Source: Marivivens donghaensis
GTDB taxonomy: Bacteria > Pseudomonadota > Alphaproteobacteria > Rhodobacterales > Rhodobacteraceae
Assembly (NCBI RefSeq): GCF_023541015.1
Contig: NZ_JALNPR010000002.1
Location: 248,001-312,000 of the forward strand
Direction of reading: 5' to 3'
Length of the DNA: 64,000 nucleotides
The position numbers and the translations under genes were made by a program. This document shows positions 25,877-34,735 of this stretch, piece after piece. The notes below the pieces were generated by a model, which did no database searches, was not told where the DNA came from, and saw nothing but the letters and a program-made list of their open reading frames with translations. The number at the start of each line of letters is the position of its first letter. The first letter of the stretch is position 1.

Positions 25877-26263
25877 ATGCGTGCTGCCCTGATCCTTTTG
25901 CCACTCGTTGCTTTGGCAGCCTGTGGCACACCTCGCGAACGTTGCATCAACGAGGTGACCTCGAACCAGCGCACATTGAACGCACTGATCGCAGAAACCC
26001 AAGCGAACATTGATCGCGGCTATGCGCTCGCTGAACGGTCCGAAGTTGTGACGATTGATCGGACTTGCACGCAAACGCTCGAGTCTGGCGAAGAGGTTCG
26101 TTTCCCCTGCGACGAAGTGATGACCCGCGAATACAAAGTGCCTGTGGCGATTGACCTGAACGCAGAACAGGCAAAGCTTCAGTCGCTCATTCAGCGCCGC
26201 GAGGCTATGGCCTCAACCGTTCAAGACGGCATCAACCAGTGCGTTGCTATTCACCCTGAATAA
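25877..26263 (+). CDS. Small lipoprotein of unknown function
   Basis: A 128-residue exported lipoprotein: a short signal peptide ends in the lipobox LAAC with Cys16. The mature part has four further cysteines, a helical stretch with EVTSNQRTLNALIAETQANI, and a second helical region near the C-terminus. I do not recognise the family. It is divergent from hemF and convergent with the SDR gene. Confidence 0.65.
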   Translation: MRAALILLPLVALAACGTPRERCINEVTSNQRTLNALIAETQANIDRGYALAERSEVVTIDRTCTQTLESGEEVRFPCDEVMTREYKVPVAIDLNAEQAKLQSLIQRREAMASTVQDGINQCVAIHPE

Positions 26264-26269
26264 ACGGGT

Positions 26270-27076
26270 TTAGTGGGCGGCGCATCCGACGGGATCGATC
26301 AGGGTGCGCCCGCCGTCCACGGTGATAATCTGCCCCGTGACAAAGCCAGACGCCTCGCACGCGAGATACTGAACGGCATCGCAAACCTCAGAAGCGCTCG
26401 CGATGCGATTCAGCGGCGTGTGACACAGGATGTCTTCGCGGTATCCATCATGCTCTTTCAACGCACCCTTTAGGCTCGCGCTCATGACGCTGCCGAAGGC
26501 AACAGAGTTAACGCGAATACGATGCGGAGCCAGCGCAACAGCCAGCGACCGTGTCATTTGATCCGCCGCAGCCGTCGATACCGAATAGGCCAAAAGATCA
26601 GGATGCGTGCGTCGTGCCGCAATGGACGACAAGTTGATGATCGCGCCGACTTGCTGTTTATCCTGCCCCTCAGCCAGTTTCACCATCCGACGCGCTACTG
26701 CCTGCGACAACCGTAGACCAGCGAGCATGTTCTGCTCTAGCAGCATCGAAACGCTGTCATCATCAGGGTTGAGCGGGTCCGTCAGGACGATCTGACGGGC
26801 CGCATTCACGAGGATGTCGATCTGTTCGAACGCATCCACTGTCGCAGAGAGCAGGTTTTTGATCGTAAGCTTCTTACGAAGATCACCCGCAAAGATACGA
26901 GCAGGCCCGCTGTCAGCCTCGATCTCCACGCCGATCTCGCGCTGAAGTGCGGCTTCGTCCATGTCCGCGAACACCACATTCGCGCCCTGTTCGATGAAAT
27001 GCCGTCCGATTGCCAAACCGACGCCATTCGCGGCGCCCGTCACAATCGCGGTTTTACCTTCGATGGAAAAAGACAT
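26270..27076 (-). CDS. SDR-family oxidoreductase with YxxxT in place of YxxxK
   Basis: A 268-residue Rossmann-fold protein of the classical short-chain dehydrogenase group. The cofactor motif TGAANGVG is at 13-20, Asp38 (FADMD) suggests NAD(H) preference, and the Ser of the active site is at 150/151 (INLSS). The catalytic Tyr164 is present, but the position four residues later, normally lysine, is Thr168 (YSVSTAAADQ). The codon is ACG, so a single base change from AAG would restore Lys. The typical C-terminal GFVTGQIITVDGG is intact. It may be inactive, or may work with another proton relay. Substrate unknown. Confidence 0.8.
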   Translation of the reverse strand: MSFSIEGKTAIVTGAANGVGLAIGRHFIEQGANVVFADMDEAALQREIGVEIEADSGPARIFAGDLRKKLTIKNLLSATVDAFEQIDILVNAARQIVLTDPLNPDDDSVSMLLEQNMLAGLRLSQAVARRMVKLAEGQDKQQVGAIINLSSIAARRTHPDLLAYSVSTAAADQMTRSLAVALAPHRIRVNSVAFGSVMSASLKGALKEHDGYREDILCHTPLNRIASASEVCDAVQYLACEASGFVTGQIITVDGGRTLIDPVGCAAH

Positions 27077-27106
27077 TGGACTCTCCCGAGTGTCGACTGT
27101 CAGAGC

Positions 27107-28069
27107 TTAGCGGATTGGGCGGAAGGCGTGGAACAATTTAAATGCACCATCGCCACCGATCTCTTTGACTTCTTTGAAATGGTCATTGAGCGCAGCCTCA
27201 TAAGGCAGGTGTCGGTTCGCAACCATCCACAAGTGCCCAGAGGTCGTGAGGTTCCGCGCGGCATTGGCGATAAAGGCACGGCCCAATGAAGGGCTTCCTT
27301 CGCGGCCAATGTGGAACGGCGGGTTAATGACGATGCCACCATAACTGTCGGGCGCCTTCCATGTAGTGGCATCCGCCCAATGGAACGCCGCACGATCATC
27401 AGGCACATTGAGACGCGCACAATCGAGGGCGACTTTTTCCGCCTCAATCAGATCGATGCTCTCAACCCCTTCGCGTTTCAGAACCGTGTCAGACAGATAG
27501 CCCCAGCCTGCGCCAAAATCGGCCATCCGTTTGGGCAATTTATCAGGCAAAGCAGAGGCAAGCTGTTTCGAGCCGCGATCCACCTGACCATCAGAGAACA
27601 CACCTGCGCTGGTATAGAACCCGTTCTCGCCTTTGATCGGATCGCCCAGCGCCCAATCTGCGAATTGGTTTTCGCCGCCAAACCAGAAAAGACGGCCATG
27701 CGATTTGGTCACGCTCGGCAGATCGCCCAGCGCCTTGCGGCATTCTTTGAACAGACTGTCGATCCCATCGGTCTTCTGACCGTCGATCAGAACCAAGGAC
27801 GATTTCGCAGCCTCAGCAACCATCGCACGCGCCAGAGCCTTGGCCCGCGGCACAACGACAATCGTCACCGGCGCCTCAACTGGATCGAGGCTATAGCCCG
27901 CTCCTGACCACGAAACCGCATCTGGTTTGAACCCTGTATCAATCCACAGGTTATCACGAGCGAACATCGACAAGTCGTAATCCGCCGCGGGACGCATGAC
28001 GCGAATTGGACCTTCGGGCAGGACGATGAGCCCATCATTCAGGGCAGTAGCTAATCTGGATTTGGACAT
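27107..28069 (-). CDS. rsmC: 16S rRNA G1207 methyltransferase RsmC-like
   Basis: A 320-residue class I methyltransferase likely modifying N2 of guanine in small-subunit rRNA. It has a degenerate N-terminal methyltransferase-like half and a C-terminal catalytic half with the SAM loop MADFGAGWGYLS (182-193) and the NPPF motif (249-252), the signature of N-methylation of exocyclic amines. FYTSAGVFSDGQVDRGSKQL lies between the halves, as in RsmC/RsmD relatives. Transcribed with a 30-base gap ahead of the SDR gene. Confidence 0.8.
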   Translation of the reverse strand: MSKSRLATALNDGLIVLPEGPIRVMRPAADYDLSMFARDNLWIDTGFKPDAVSWSGAGYSLDPVEAPVTIVVVPRAKALARAMVAEAAKSSLVLIDGQKTDGIDSLFKECRKALGDLPSVTKSHGRLFWFGGENQFADWALGDPIKGENGFYTSAGVFSDGQVDRGSKQLASALPDKLPKRMADFGAGWGYLSDTVLKREGVESIDLIEAEKVALDCARLNVPDDRAAFHWADATTWKAPDSYGGIVINPPFHIGREGSPSLGRAFIANAARNLTTSGHLWMVANRHLPYEAALNDHFKEVKEIGGDGAFKLFHAFRPIR

Positions 28070-28091
28070 CTGTGAACGGTGACGCGGGGCG

Positions 28092-28433
28092 TCACTCTTT
28101 CTCCATTGTGCATTGCAACGGGTGCTGATGACGCTGCGCGAAATCCATCACTTGCGTCACTTTGGTTTCAGCAATTTCGTAGGAATAAACGCCGACGACG
28201 GCGACGCCTTTTTTGTGAACGGTGAGCATTAGCTCGAACGCTTGGGCATGGTTCATACCAAAGAAACGTTCCAACACGTGCACGACGAATTCCATCGGCG
28301 TGTAGTCGTCGTTCAGGATGAGCACCTTATACAACGGCGGACGCTTGGTCTTGGGCCGCACGTCAAGTTTGACGCCGATATCATTATCGTCGTCATTCCC
28401 CTCGGCCATCATAAAGAAGTCAGTTCGCTTCAT
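28092..28433 (-). CDS. clpS: ClpS, N-recognin adaptor of ClpAP
   Basis: It delivers N-end-rule substrates to ClpAP. The 113-residue protein has an acidic flexible N-terminus (GNDDDND) and the ClpS core: [20 protein letters not shown], then [20 protein letters not shown]. The hydrophobic-pocket Asp/Asn and His positions are present. No clpA gene is adjacent in the window. In-frame ATG codons at 28412 and 28409 are later alternatives. Confidence 0.92.
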   Translation of the reverse strand: MKRTDFFMMAEGNDDDNDIGVKLDVRPKTKRPPLYKVLILNDDYTPMEFVVHVLERFFGMNHAQAFELMLTVHKKGVAVVGVYSYEIAETKVTQVMDFAQRHQHPLQCTMEKE

Positions 28434-28511
28434 GCTCTCACTAGTCGTAACTGTCCGCTGCGTTATATAATCTTATTAGGGCCTAAGAAAACCCCCAGCA
28501 GGAGCTAAGGC

Positions 28512-29201
28512 ATGCCACACCGTTGGACGATCGCATTCGACGCAGATGATACCCTTTGGCACAACGAAAAGTTCTTTCAAATGAGCCAAGAGCGATTTGC
28601 CGAATTGCTGGCAGATTATGTTGATCCTCATGACCTTCGGGCGCGGCTTTTGGCGGCCGAACGCAGAAATTTGCGGTTCTATGGGTATGGGATCAAAGGG
28701 TTCACCCTTTCGATGATCGAAACCGCTCTTGCTGTGACAGATGCAAAACTCCCTGGGCATATCACTTTGGCGCTGATTGATATGGGGCGCGATATGCTGG
28801 CGCATCCGATCAATTTGCTGCCTCACGTTGAGAAGGTGATCCCCGAACTGGCAAATTCAACGCAGATCGTCCTAATCACCAAAGGCGATCTCTTGGATCA
28901 AGAGCGCAAACTCGCCCAATCCAACCTTGGGGACTACTTCTCGTCCGTCGAAATTGTCAGCGACAAGACCGCCGCCGTGTATCAACGTATTTTTGCACGA
29001 TTTGAGACCCCTCGCGTTATGATGGTCGGCAATTCGTTGAAGTCCGACATTATCCCCGCGATCGAGGCAGGTGGCTGGGGCATTTACGTTCGACACGAGC
29101 TGACGTGGGAATTAGAACACGCTGAAGAGCCTGAACACGCCCGATATCACCGACTCGAAAGTCTGGGCGACCTACCCAAGTTGATAGCCGAACTCGCCTG
29201 A
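28512..29201 (+). CDS. HAD-superfamily hydrolase
   Basis: A 229-residue haloacid-dehalogenase-type phosphatase. Motif I is FDADDTLW with Asp10 nucleophile and Asp12, motif II is VLITKGD, and motifs III/IV are around SDKT and VGNSLKSDI. A helical cap follows motif I. The substrate is not predictable. AGGAG lies before the ATG. The gene is divergent from clpS, with the two starts 78 bases apart. Confidence 0.85.
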   Translation: MPHRWTIAFDADDTLWHNEKFFQMSQERFAELLADYVDPHDLRARLLAAERRNLRFYGYGIKGFTLSMIETALAVTDAKLPGHITLALIDMGRDMLAHPINLLPHVEKVIPELANSTQIVLITKGDLLDQERKLAQSNLGDYFSSVEIVSDKTAAVYQRIFARFETPRVMMVGNSLKSDIIPAIEAGGWGIYVRHELTWELEHAEEPEHARYHRLESLGDLPKLIAELA

Positions 29202-29390
29202 CGCGCCGCCCCATTTCCGCCACAATCGCCGATATAGCGGATCACCAACAATCGACCACCAGATATGGCGTTGCAGTTCAACCACCCGATGAAAGTGCTT
29301 TGAAATAAGGTGTTTTCGGCTGAATCCGACCGTGTTACTCTCTCCTTAATCAATAAGGCATCCAGCGTCAGATTGGAGCCATGAGGCAGT

Positions 29391-30926
29391 ATGAGGCAAA
29401 CCGTGGCAGGTCGTCCGAAATTTCGGGCCCTAATGGGTCTATTTGTGTCAGTCGCATTGGTCTTTGCGATGTGGGTTCCGCAGACTGCTGTCGCAGGCCC
29501 TGGTGCAACCTATGTGATGGACGCGCGCACTGGCGAAGTGATCCAGTCCTATAACGCAGACACGCCACTTCACCCAGCCTCACTCACCAAAATGATGACC
29601 CTCTACATCGCGTTCCAAGCCATCGAACGCGGAGAGATCAGCCCCGACACGATGGTCAAAATCACGTCTGAGGCAGCCGCGGAGCCACCCAGCAAGCTCG
29701 GCCTGCGCACGGGTCAGGAAATCCGACTTCGGTATTTGATCCGCGCTGCGGCTGTGAAGTCTGCAAACGATGCGGCGACTGCGATCGGTATCGCGCTCGA
29801 AGGGTCCGAAGCAGCTTTTGCGCGTCGTATGAACCGTATGGCCCAATCTATGGGCATGTCGCGGTCGTCGTTCCGCAATGCGAACGGCCTCACTCAGAAC
29901 GGTCACATGTCCACCGCGCACGACATGGCTATTCTTGGCCGTCACCTCGTCTACGATTTCCCGCAGTATTATAACATCTTCTCGCGCCGCTCGACCGATG
30001 CTGGCATGGCAGAAGTGTATAACACCAACCGCCGTTTCCTGAATGCCTACGAGGGCGCGGACGGCATTAAGACCGGCTTTACCAGCGCTGCTGGTTACAA
30101 CCTTGTCGCTTCTGCACAGCGCGGCAACGTGCGCATCATTGCATCCGTCTTTGGCGCGTCGTCTGTCGCCGCACGCAACGCCCGTGCTGCAGAACTCCTC
30201 GACATGGGCTTTGCTCAAGCGCCGCGTAACGCACGCATCCAACGCCCACCCCTGCCCGCCTATCAGCCTGGTAGCAGCTCGAATGATGAACCGCAGATGA
30301 TCGCCGCAAACGTGACCGATGTTCCGGGCGCAGCGGGCCGCACCATTCGCGTAACCGGTGCCGTGACATCCAGCCCACGTCCGACCCCGCGCCCAGTATC
30401 CGAACAAGCGGTTGTGGCCGTTGTCGCAGACGCCGAGGACATCGAGAACGCTCTAGCTGCCGCGATGGAAGTCGCCACGATCGAACCTGTGGCTGAAGTC
30501 ATCGAAGAAGCCCCACAAGTCGTCGTTGCCCAAGCGGTCCCGCGTCCCGAAGCACGCCCCGCAGCCTTTATCCAAGCCTCCGCTCCAGTTGAAATCGAAG
30601 AGGTCGTCACTGATCCCGCCGATGTTGCCGTGGCTGTGGCTGCAGCGACAGGTCCCGAAGTTGTAACCCGTGTATCCACATCAGGTGGCCGTCACTGGGG
30701 CATCAACGTAGGTCGTTTTGGATCGCGCTATGAGGCGGAACGTATTCTCGTCCGTGTTGCCCTGAACGAAATGGCGACCCTCGATGGATCGCTACGCCGC
30801 GTGGTGCAAAGCCCCCGTGGGTTCGACGCCAACTTTATGGGCATGTCACGCGAAACGGCTGAACTCGCCTGTCGTCGCCTACAAGCACGTGGTCAAAACT
30901 GCTTTATGATCGGCAGCGAAGGTTAA
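29391..30926 (+). CDS. D-alanyl-D-alanine carboxypeptidase with SPOR domain
   Basis: A periplasmic penicillin-binding protein (class C/PBP5-like) that trims the pentapeptide of peptidoglycan. Signal peptide to about residue 35, catalytic Ser64 in SLTK, SAN at 124-126 and KTG at 227-229 (GIKTGFTSAAG). A Pro/Ala/Val/Glu-rich linker (about 290-420) leads to a C-terminal SPOR domain (about 430-511) ending in AELACRRLQARGQNCFMI, which binds denuded septal glycan. Total 511 residues. The ATG at 29381 is out of frame, so 29391 is used. Its end overlaps the convergent ABC gene by 4 bases. Confidence 0.9.
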   Translation: MRQTVAGRPKFRALMGLFVSVALVFAMWVPQTAVAGPGATYVMDARTGEVIQSYNADTPLHPASLTKMMTLYIAFQAIERGEISPDTMVKITSEAAAEPPSKLGLRTGQEIRLRYLIRAAAVKSANDAATAIGIALEGSEAAFARRMNRMAQSMGMSRSSFRNANGLTQNGHMSTAHDMAILGRHLVYDFPQYYNIFSRRSTDAGMAEVYNTNRRFLNAYEGADGIKTGFTSAAGYNLVASAQRGNVRIIASVFGASSVAARNARAAELLDMGFAQAPRNARIQRPPLPAYQPGSSSNDEPQMIAANVTDVPGAAGRTIRVTGAVTSSPRPTPRPVSEQAVVAVVADAEDIENALAAAMEVATIEPVAEVIEEAPQVVVAQAVPRPEARPAAFIQASAPVEIEEVVTDPADVAVAVAAATGPEVVTRVSTSGGRHWGINVGRFGSRYEAERILVRVALNEMATLDGSLRRVVQSPRGFDANFMGMSRETAELACRRLQARGQNCFMIGSEG

Positions 30927-32518
30927 GTCGCTGCCCGACCTTCAAAGGCAGCAGCCATGAGCGCACGGGTGTAGTCCGACTGCGGAGCGTCAAAGATTTG
31001 CGCCGCAATGCCTGCCTCTACAACATCGCCAGCACGCATCACCATGATCTTGTGGGACAATGCACGCACGACCTTGAGGTCGTGGCTGATGAACAAATAG
31101 GCCAGCCCGTGCTTGCACTGAAGGTCGCGCAACAGGTCTACGATTTGCACCTGCACCGTCATATCCAGCGCAGAGGTCGGTTCGTCCAAGACCACAAGTT
31201 TCGGCCGCAAGATCATCGCCCGTGCAATTGCGATACGCTGCCGTTGACCACCCGAAAATTCGTGCGGGTATCGGTGCATCATCTCAGGGTCCAACCCAAC
31301 CTCAGCCATGATCTCAGCAACCATCTCGCGCGGGCTTTGACCACGTTCGACACCGTGTACGGTTAGACCTTCGGCGATGATTTGTTCGACGGTCATACGC
31401 GGCGAGAGAGAGCCAAAGGGGTCTTGGAACACGATCTGCATGCCGCTGCGCAAGGGCCGCATTTGCTTCTGGTTCAACCCATCAACAGCCTGACCCATGA
31501 ACACGATCCGCCCTTCAGATCGGATCAATCGCATGATTGCGAGAGCGAGGGTCGTTTTCCCCGATCCTGATTCACCCACGATCCCCAATGTTTCGCCCGC
31601 ATGGACGGTTAGGGTCGCATCGTTCACAGCTTTGACGTAGCCCGTGGTGCGCCGCATCAATCCGCGTTTGATCGGGAACCAAATCTTGAGGTTTTGGGTC
31701 TCTGCAATGACAGGCGCGTTCTCTGGCACAGGCGCTGGCTCACCAGCCGCCTCAGCCGCCAAGAGCATCTGAGTGTAAGGATGCTGCGGATTGCTGAAAA
31801 TCTCAGCCGTCGGTCCCGTCTCAACGATCTCACCGTCTTTCATCACACAGACCTTGTCCGCGATTTTTCGAACGATCGTCAGGTCATGCGTGATAAAGAG
31901 CATCGCCATGCCCTCTTTGCGCTTTAGGTCCTCCATCAGGTCGAGGATCTGCGCCTGAATGGTCACGTCCAACGCGGTCGTAGGTTCGTCAGCGATCAGC
32001 AGGTCAGGCCCGTTGGCAAGTGCCATTGCGATCATGACCCTCTGTCGCTGCCCCCCCGAAAGCTCGTGCGGATAGCTCGTCAATCGCGACTCAGCATCGC
32101 GGATACCCACACGGTCGAGCAACTCGATGATGCGGTCGCGCACCTTTGGACCACGCAAACCTTGGTGCAGTTCAATGGACTCGCCCAACTGCTTCTCAAT
32201 CGTGTGCAGCGGGTTGAGCGAGGTCATCGGCTCTTGGAAGATGAAGCTGATGTCATTGCCCCGTACGCGGCGCAAAGTGGCATCTGATGCGCCCACCATT
32301 TCTTCGCCATTGTAGCGGATCGACCCCGACACCTGAGCACTATCCGCCAACAGGTCTACCGTCGACAAAGCCGTCACCGATTTGCCAGAGCCCGACTCAC
32401 CGACCAGCGCAACAGTCTCGCCCTTTTCAACGGTAAAGGACACGCCACAGACAGCCCGCGTTGTTTGGCTGTCCTGTCGGAAATCGACGCAGAGGTTTGT
32501 GACCTCGAGCAAACTCAT
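30923..32518 (-). CDS. yejF: YejF-type ABC transporter ATP-binding protein (two NBDs)
   Basis: A 531-residue fusion of two ABC ATPase domains. Each half has a Walker A ([16 protein letters not shown]), a signature ([16 protein letters not shown]) and a Walker B followed by DEPT ([16 protein letters not shown]). This layout is typical of the oligopeptide/microcin-C importers of the YejABEF group. It is the last gene of a four-gene minus-strand operon (yejA-yejB-yejE-yejF), overlapping yejE by 4 bases. Confidence 0.9.
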   Translation of the reverse strand: MSLLEVTNLCVDFRQDSQTTRAVCGVSFTVEKGETVALVGESGSGKSVTALSTVDLLADSAQVSGSIRYNGEEMVGASDATLRRVRGNDISFIFQEPMTSLNPLHTIEKQLGESIELHQGLRGPKVRDRIIELLDRVGIRDAESRLTSYPHELSGGQRQRVMIAMALANGPDLLIADEPTTALDVTIQAQILDLMEDLKRKEGMAMLFITHDLTIVRKIADKVCVMKDGEIVETGPTAEIFSNPQHPYTQMLLAAEAAGEPAPVPENAPVIAETQNLKIWFPIKRGLMRRTTGYVKAVNDATLTVHAGETLGIVGESGSGKTTLALAIMRLIRSEGRIVFMGQAVDGLNQKQMRPLRSGMQIVFQDPFGSLSPRMTVEQIIAEGLTVHGVERGQSPREMVAEIMAEVGLDPEMMHRYPHEFSGGQRQRIAIARAMILRPKLVVLDEPTSALDMTVQVQIVDLLRDLQCKHGLAYLFISHDLKVVRALSHKIMVMRAGDVVEAGIAAQIFDAPQSDYTRALMAAAFEGRAAT

Positions 32519-33624
32519 GAGAAGGTCTTTCGCGGGTCAAAGGCATCGCGCACGCCCTCGAAGATAAACACGAGGAGCGAAAGCATAAATGCAAAGGTAA
32601 AGAACGCCGTAAAGCCAAGCCACGGCGCCTGAAGGTTCCGTTTGGCTTGAAGGGTCAAGTCACCTAGGGACGGCGCGGACGATGGCAGGCCAAAGCCAAG
32701 AAAATCGAGGCTGGCCAGCGTCGCGATTGCACCCGTGACCAAGAACGGCAACATCGTCACCGTCGCCACCATCGCATTGGGGAGCACGTGTCGGAACATG
32801 ATTGTCCTGTCACCTACCCCGAGCGCACGCGCGGCACGCACGTATTCGAAATTTCGGGCGCGCAGGAATTCAGCCCGCACGACACCGACCAAGGCAGGCC
32901 AACCGAACAACACGGTGATAAAAACCAAAAGCCAGAAGGATTTTCCCAAAATCGCGACGAGGATGATCATCACATAGAGCGACGGCATCCCTCCCCAGAT
33001 TTCAATGAACCGCTGAAAACCAAGGTCGACCCAGCCACCGAAGTATCCTTGGACCGCGCCAGCGACGATGCCGATGACCGAGGACACGCCGACCACCATC
33101 ATTGCGAAAAAGATCGACAGTCGGAAACCATAGATCACGCGTGCCAGAACGTCGCGTTTGGTATCGTCTGTGCCCAAGAGGTTCGTGTCCGATGGAGGTG
33201 CAGGAGCGACGCCACGCACATCGACAATCGTATCGTAGGAATAAGGGATGACGGGCCAGACCATCCAACCCTTGGCGAAGTCCTCAACCTCGGGTGTGCC
33301 GCCTGTCGTTACTGTTTCGTAGATGCCTTCTGGGTCATCAAAACACTCTACCGCGCCGCCAGACACGATCAGGCATTTCACCTCGATTGAGGAGTAAATA
33401 GCCTCAGTCGCGAAATCGCCGCCAAAATCCTTTTCTGAATAAAAGGACAAAACGGGGCTTCGCAGTTCACCACGGTAGCTGACAAGGATCGGTTTATCGT
33501 TGGCGATGAACTCGGCAAAGAGGCTAAGCACGAAACATGCACCTAGGATGATCAGAGACCAAACCGCACGACGGTTTCGTTTGAAGTTGCGCCAGCGACG
33601 CTGATTGAGTGGAGACAGACGCAT
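32515..33624 (-). CDS. yejE: YejE-type ABC transporter permease
   Basis: A 369-residue inner-membrane permease of the DppC/OppC class. The N-terminal basic segment (RRWRNFKRNRRAVWSLIILG) with one TM helix is followed by a long periplasmic loop and a C-terminal block of about five helices. The EAA-type loop is near EFLRARNFEYVRAARALGV, and PSLGDLT comes close to the end. It forms the heterodimeric membrane channel with YejB. Confidence 0.9.
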   Translation of the reverse strand: MRLSPLNQRRWRNFKRNRRAVWSLIILGACFVLSLFAEFIANDKPILVSYRGELRSPVLSFYSEKDFGGDFATEAIYSSIEVKCLIVSGGAVECFDDPEGIYETVTTGGTPEVEDFAKGWMVWPVIPYSYDTIVDVRGVAPAPPSDTNLLGTDDTKRDVLARVIYGFRLSIFFAMMVVGVSSVIGIVAGAVQGYFGGWVDLGFQRFIEIWGGMPSLYVMIILVAILGKSFWLLVFITVLFGWPALVGVVRAEFLRARNFEYVRAARALGVGDRTIMFRHVLPNAMVATVTMLPFLVTGAIATLASLDFLGFGLPSSAPSLGDLTLQAKRNLQAPWLGFTAFFTFAFMLSLLVFIFEGVRDAFDPRKTFS

Positions 33625-33627
33625 ACC

Positions 33628-34716
33628 CTACCCCCTGCTTTCGAAATCGATCCGCGGATCGATAAACACGTAGGTGATGTCGGTGATAATCCCGACGACC
33701 AGCCCCATCAGCGAAAACGCATAAAGCGTCCCAAAGACCACGGGATAATCCCGCGCAATCGCCGCCTCGTACCCCATCCGCCCCAACCCATCGAGGCTGA
33801 ACAGCGTTTCGATAATCACCGAACCACCAAAGAACACCGCGACGAAAAGCGCTGGAAACCCAGAGATCACGATCAGCATCGCGTTTCGGAACACATGGCC
33901 ATAGAGGACGCGGTTTTCCGTCAGCCCTTTTGCCCGAGCGGTCATTACGTATTGCTTTTTGATCTCATCAAGGAAGCTGTTTTTGGTCAGCAAGGTCAGC
34001 GTCGCAAAAGCCGAAATCGTTGAGGCCAGCACGGGCAACGTGATGTGCCAAAGGTAGTCAATAACCTTGCCCCACATGGTCAGTTCTTCCCAGTTTGAAC
34101 TGGTGAGGCCGCGCAATGGGAATATCCGCCAATAGCTACCGCCCGCGAAAAGAACGATCAGGAGGATTGCAAAGAGGAAGCCCGGGATCGCATATGCCAC
34201 GATGATGGCCCCAGAGGTCCATGTGTCGAACTGCGATCCGTCTTTGATAGCTTTGCGGATGCCCAATGGGATCGACACAAGGTAAGCGATGATCGTCGAC
34301 CAAAGACCAAGCGTGATCGAAACGGGCATCTTTTCCAGAACCAGATCGAGCACCGAAATTTTGCGGAAATAGCTTTCGCCGAAATCAAAGCGGACGTAGT
34401 TCCACATCATATTCAGGAACCGCTCAAGCGGTGGCTTGTCGAATCCAAACCGCTTTTCCAATTCAGCGAGGTAGCGTGGATCTAGCCCCTGCGCACCCGG
34501 ATAGGCACCTTGGAGCTCAATGCCAGCACTTTGGAATTCGGCATCCCCTGCCCCGCCAGAGATGTTTTCGAACACATCCCCATTGCCCTGCATCCGCGCA
34601 ATGACCTGCTCAATCGGACCACCCGGCATGAATTGGATGATCGCAAAATTGAGGATCATAATCCCGAGCAGCGTCGGGATCACGAGCAGCAATCTGCGAA
34701 GTATGTAAGCGCCCAT
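33628..34716 (-). CDS. yejB: YejB-type ABC transporter permease
   Basis: A 362-residue permease of the DppB/OppB class. It starts with [20 protein letters not shown], has a periplasmic region containing [20 protein letters not shown], and ends with about five helices. The EAA loop falls near [20 protein letters not shown]. It is separated by only 3 bases from yejE, so the two are co-expressed. Confidence 0.9.
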   Translation of the reverse strand: MGAYILRRLLLVIPTLLGIMILNFAIIQFMPGGPIEQVIARMQGNGDVFENISGGAGDAEFQSAGIELQGAYPGAQGLDPRYLAELEKRFGFDKPPLERFLNMMWNYVRFDFGESYFRKISVLDLVLEKMPVSITLGLWSTIIAYLVSIPLGIRKAIKDGSQFDTWTSGAIIVAYAIPGFLFAILLIVLFAGGSYWRIFPLRGLTSSNWEELTMWGKVIDYLWHITLPVLASTISAFATLTLLTKNSFLDEIKKQYVMTARAKGLTENRVLYGHVFRNAMLIVISGFPALFVAVFFGGSVIIETLFSLDGLGRMGYEAAIARDYPVVFGTLYAFSLMGLVVGIITDITYVFIDPRIDFESRG

Positions 34717-34735
34717 CTACCTGCCTTATTAGTCC

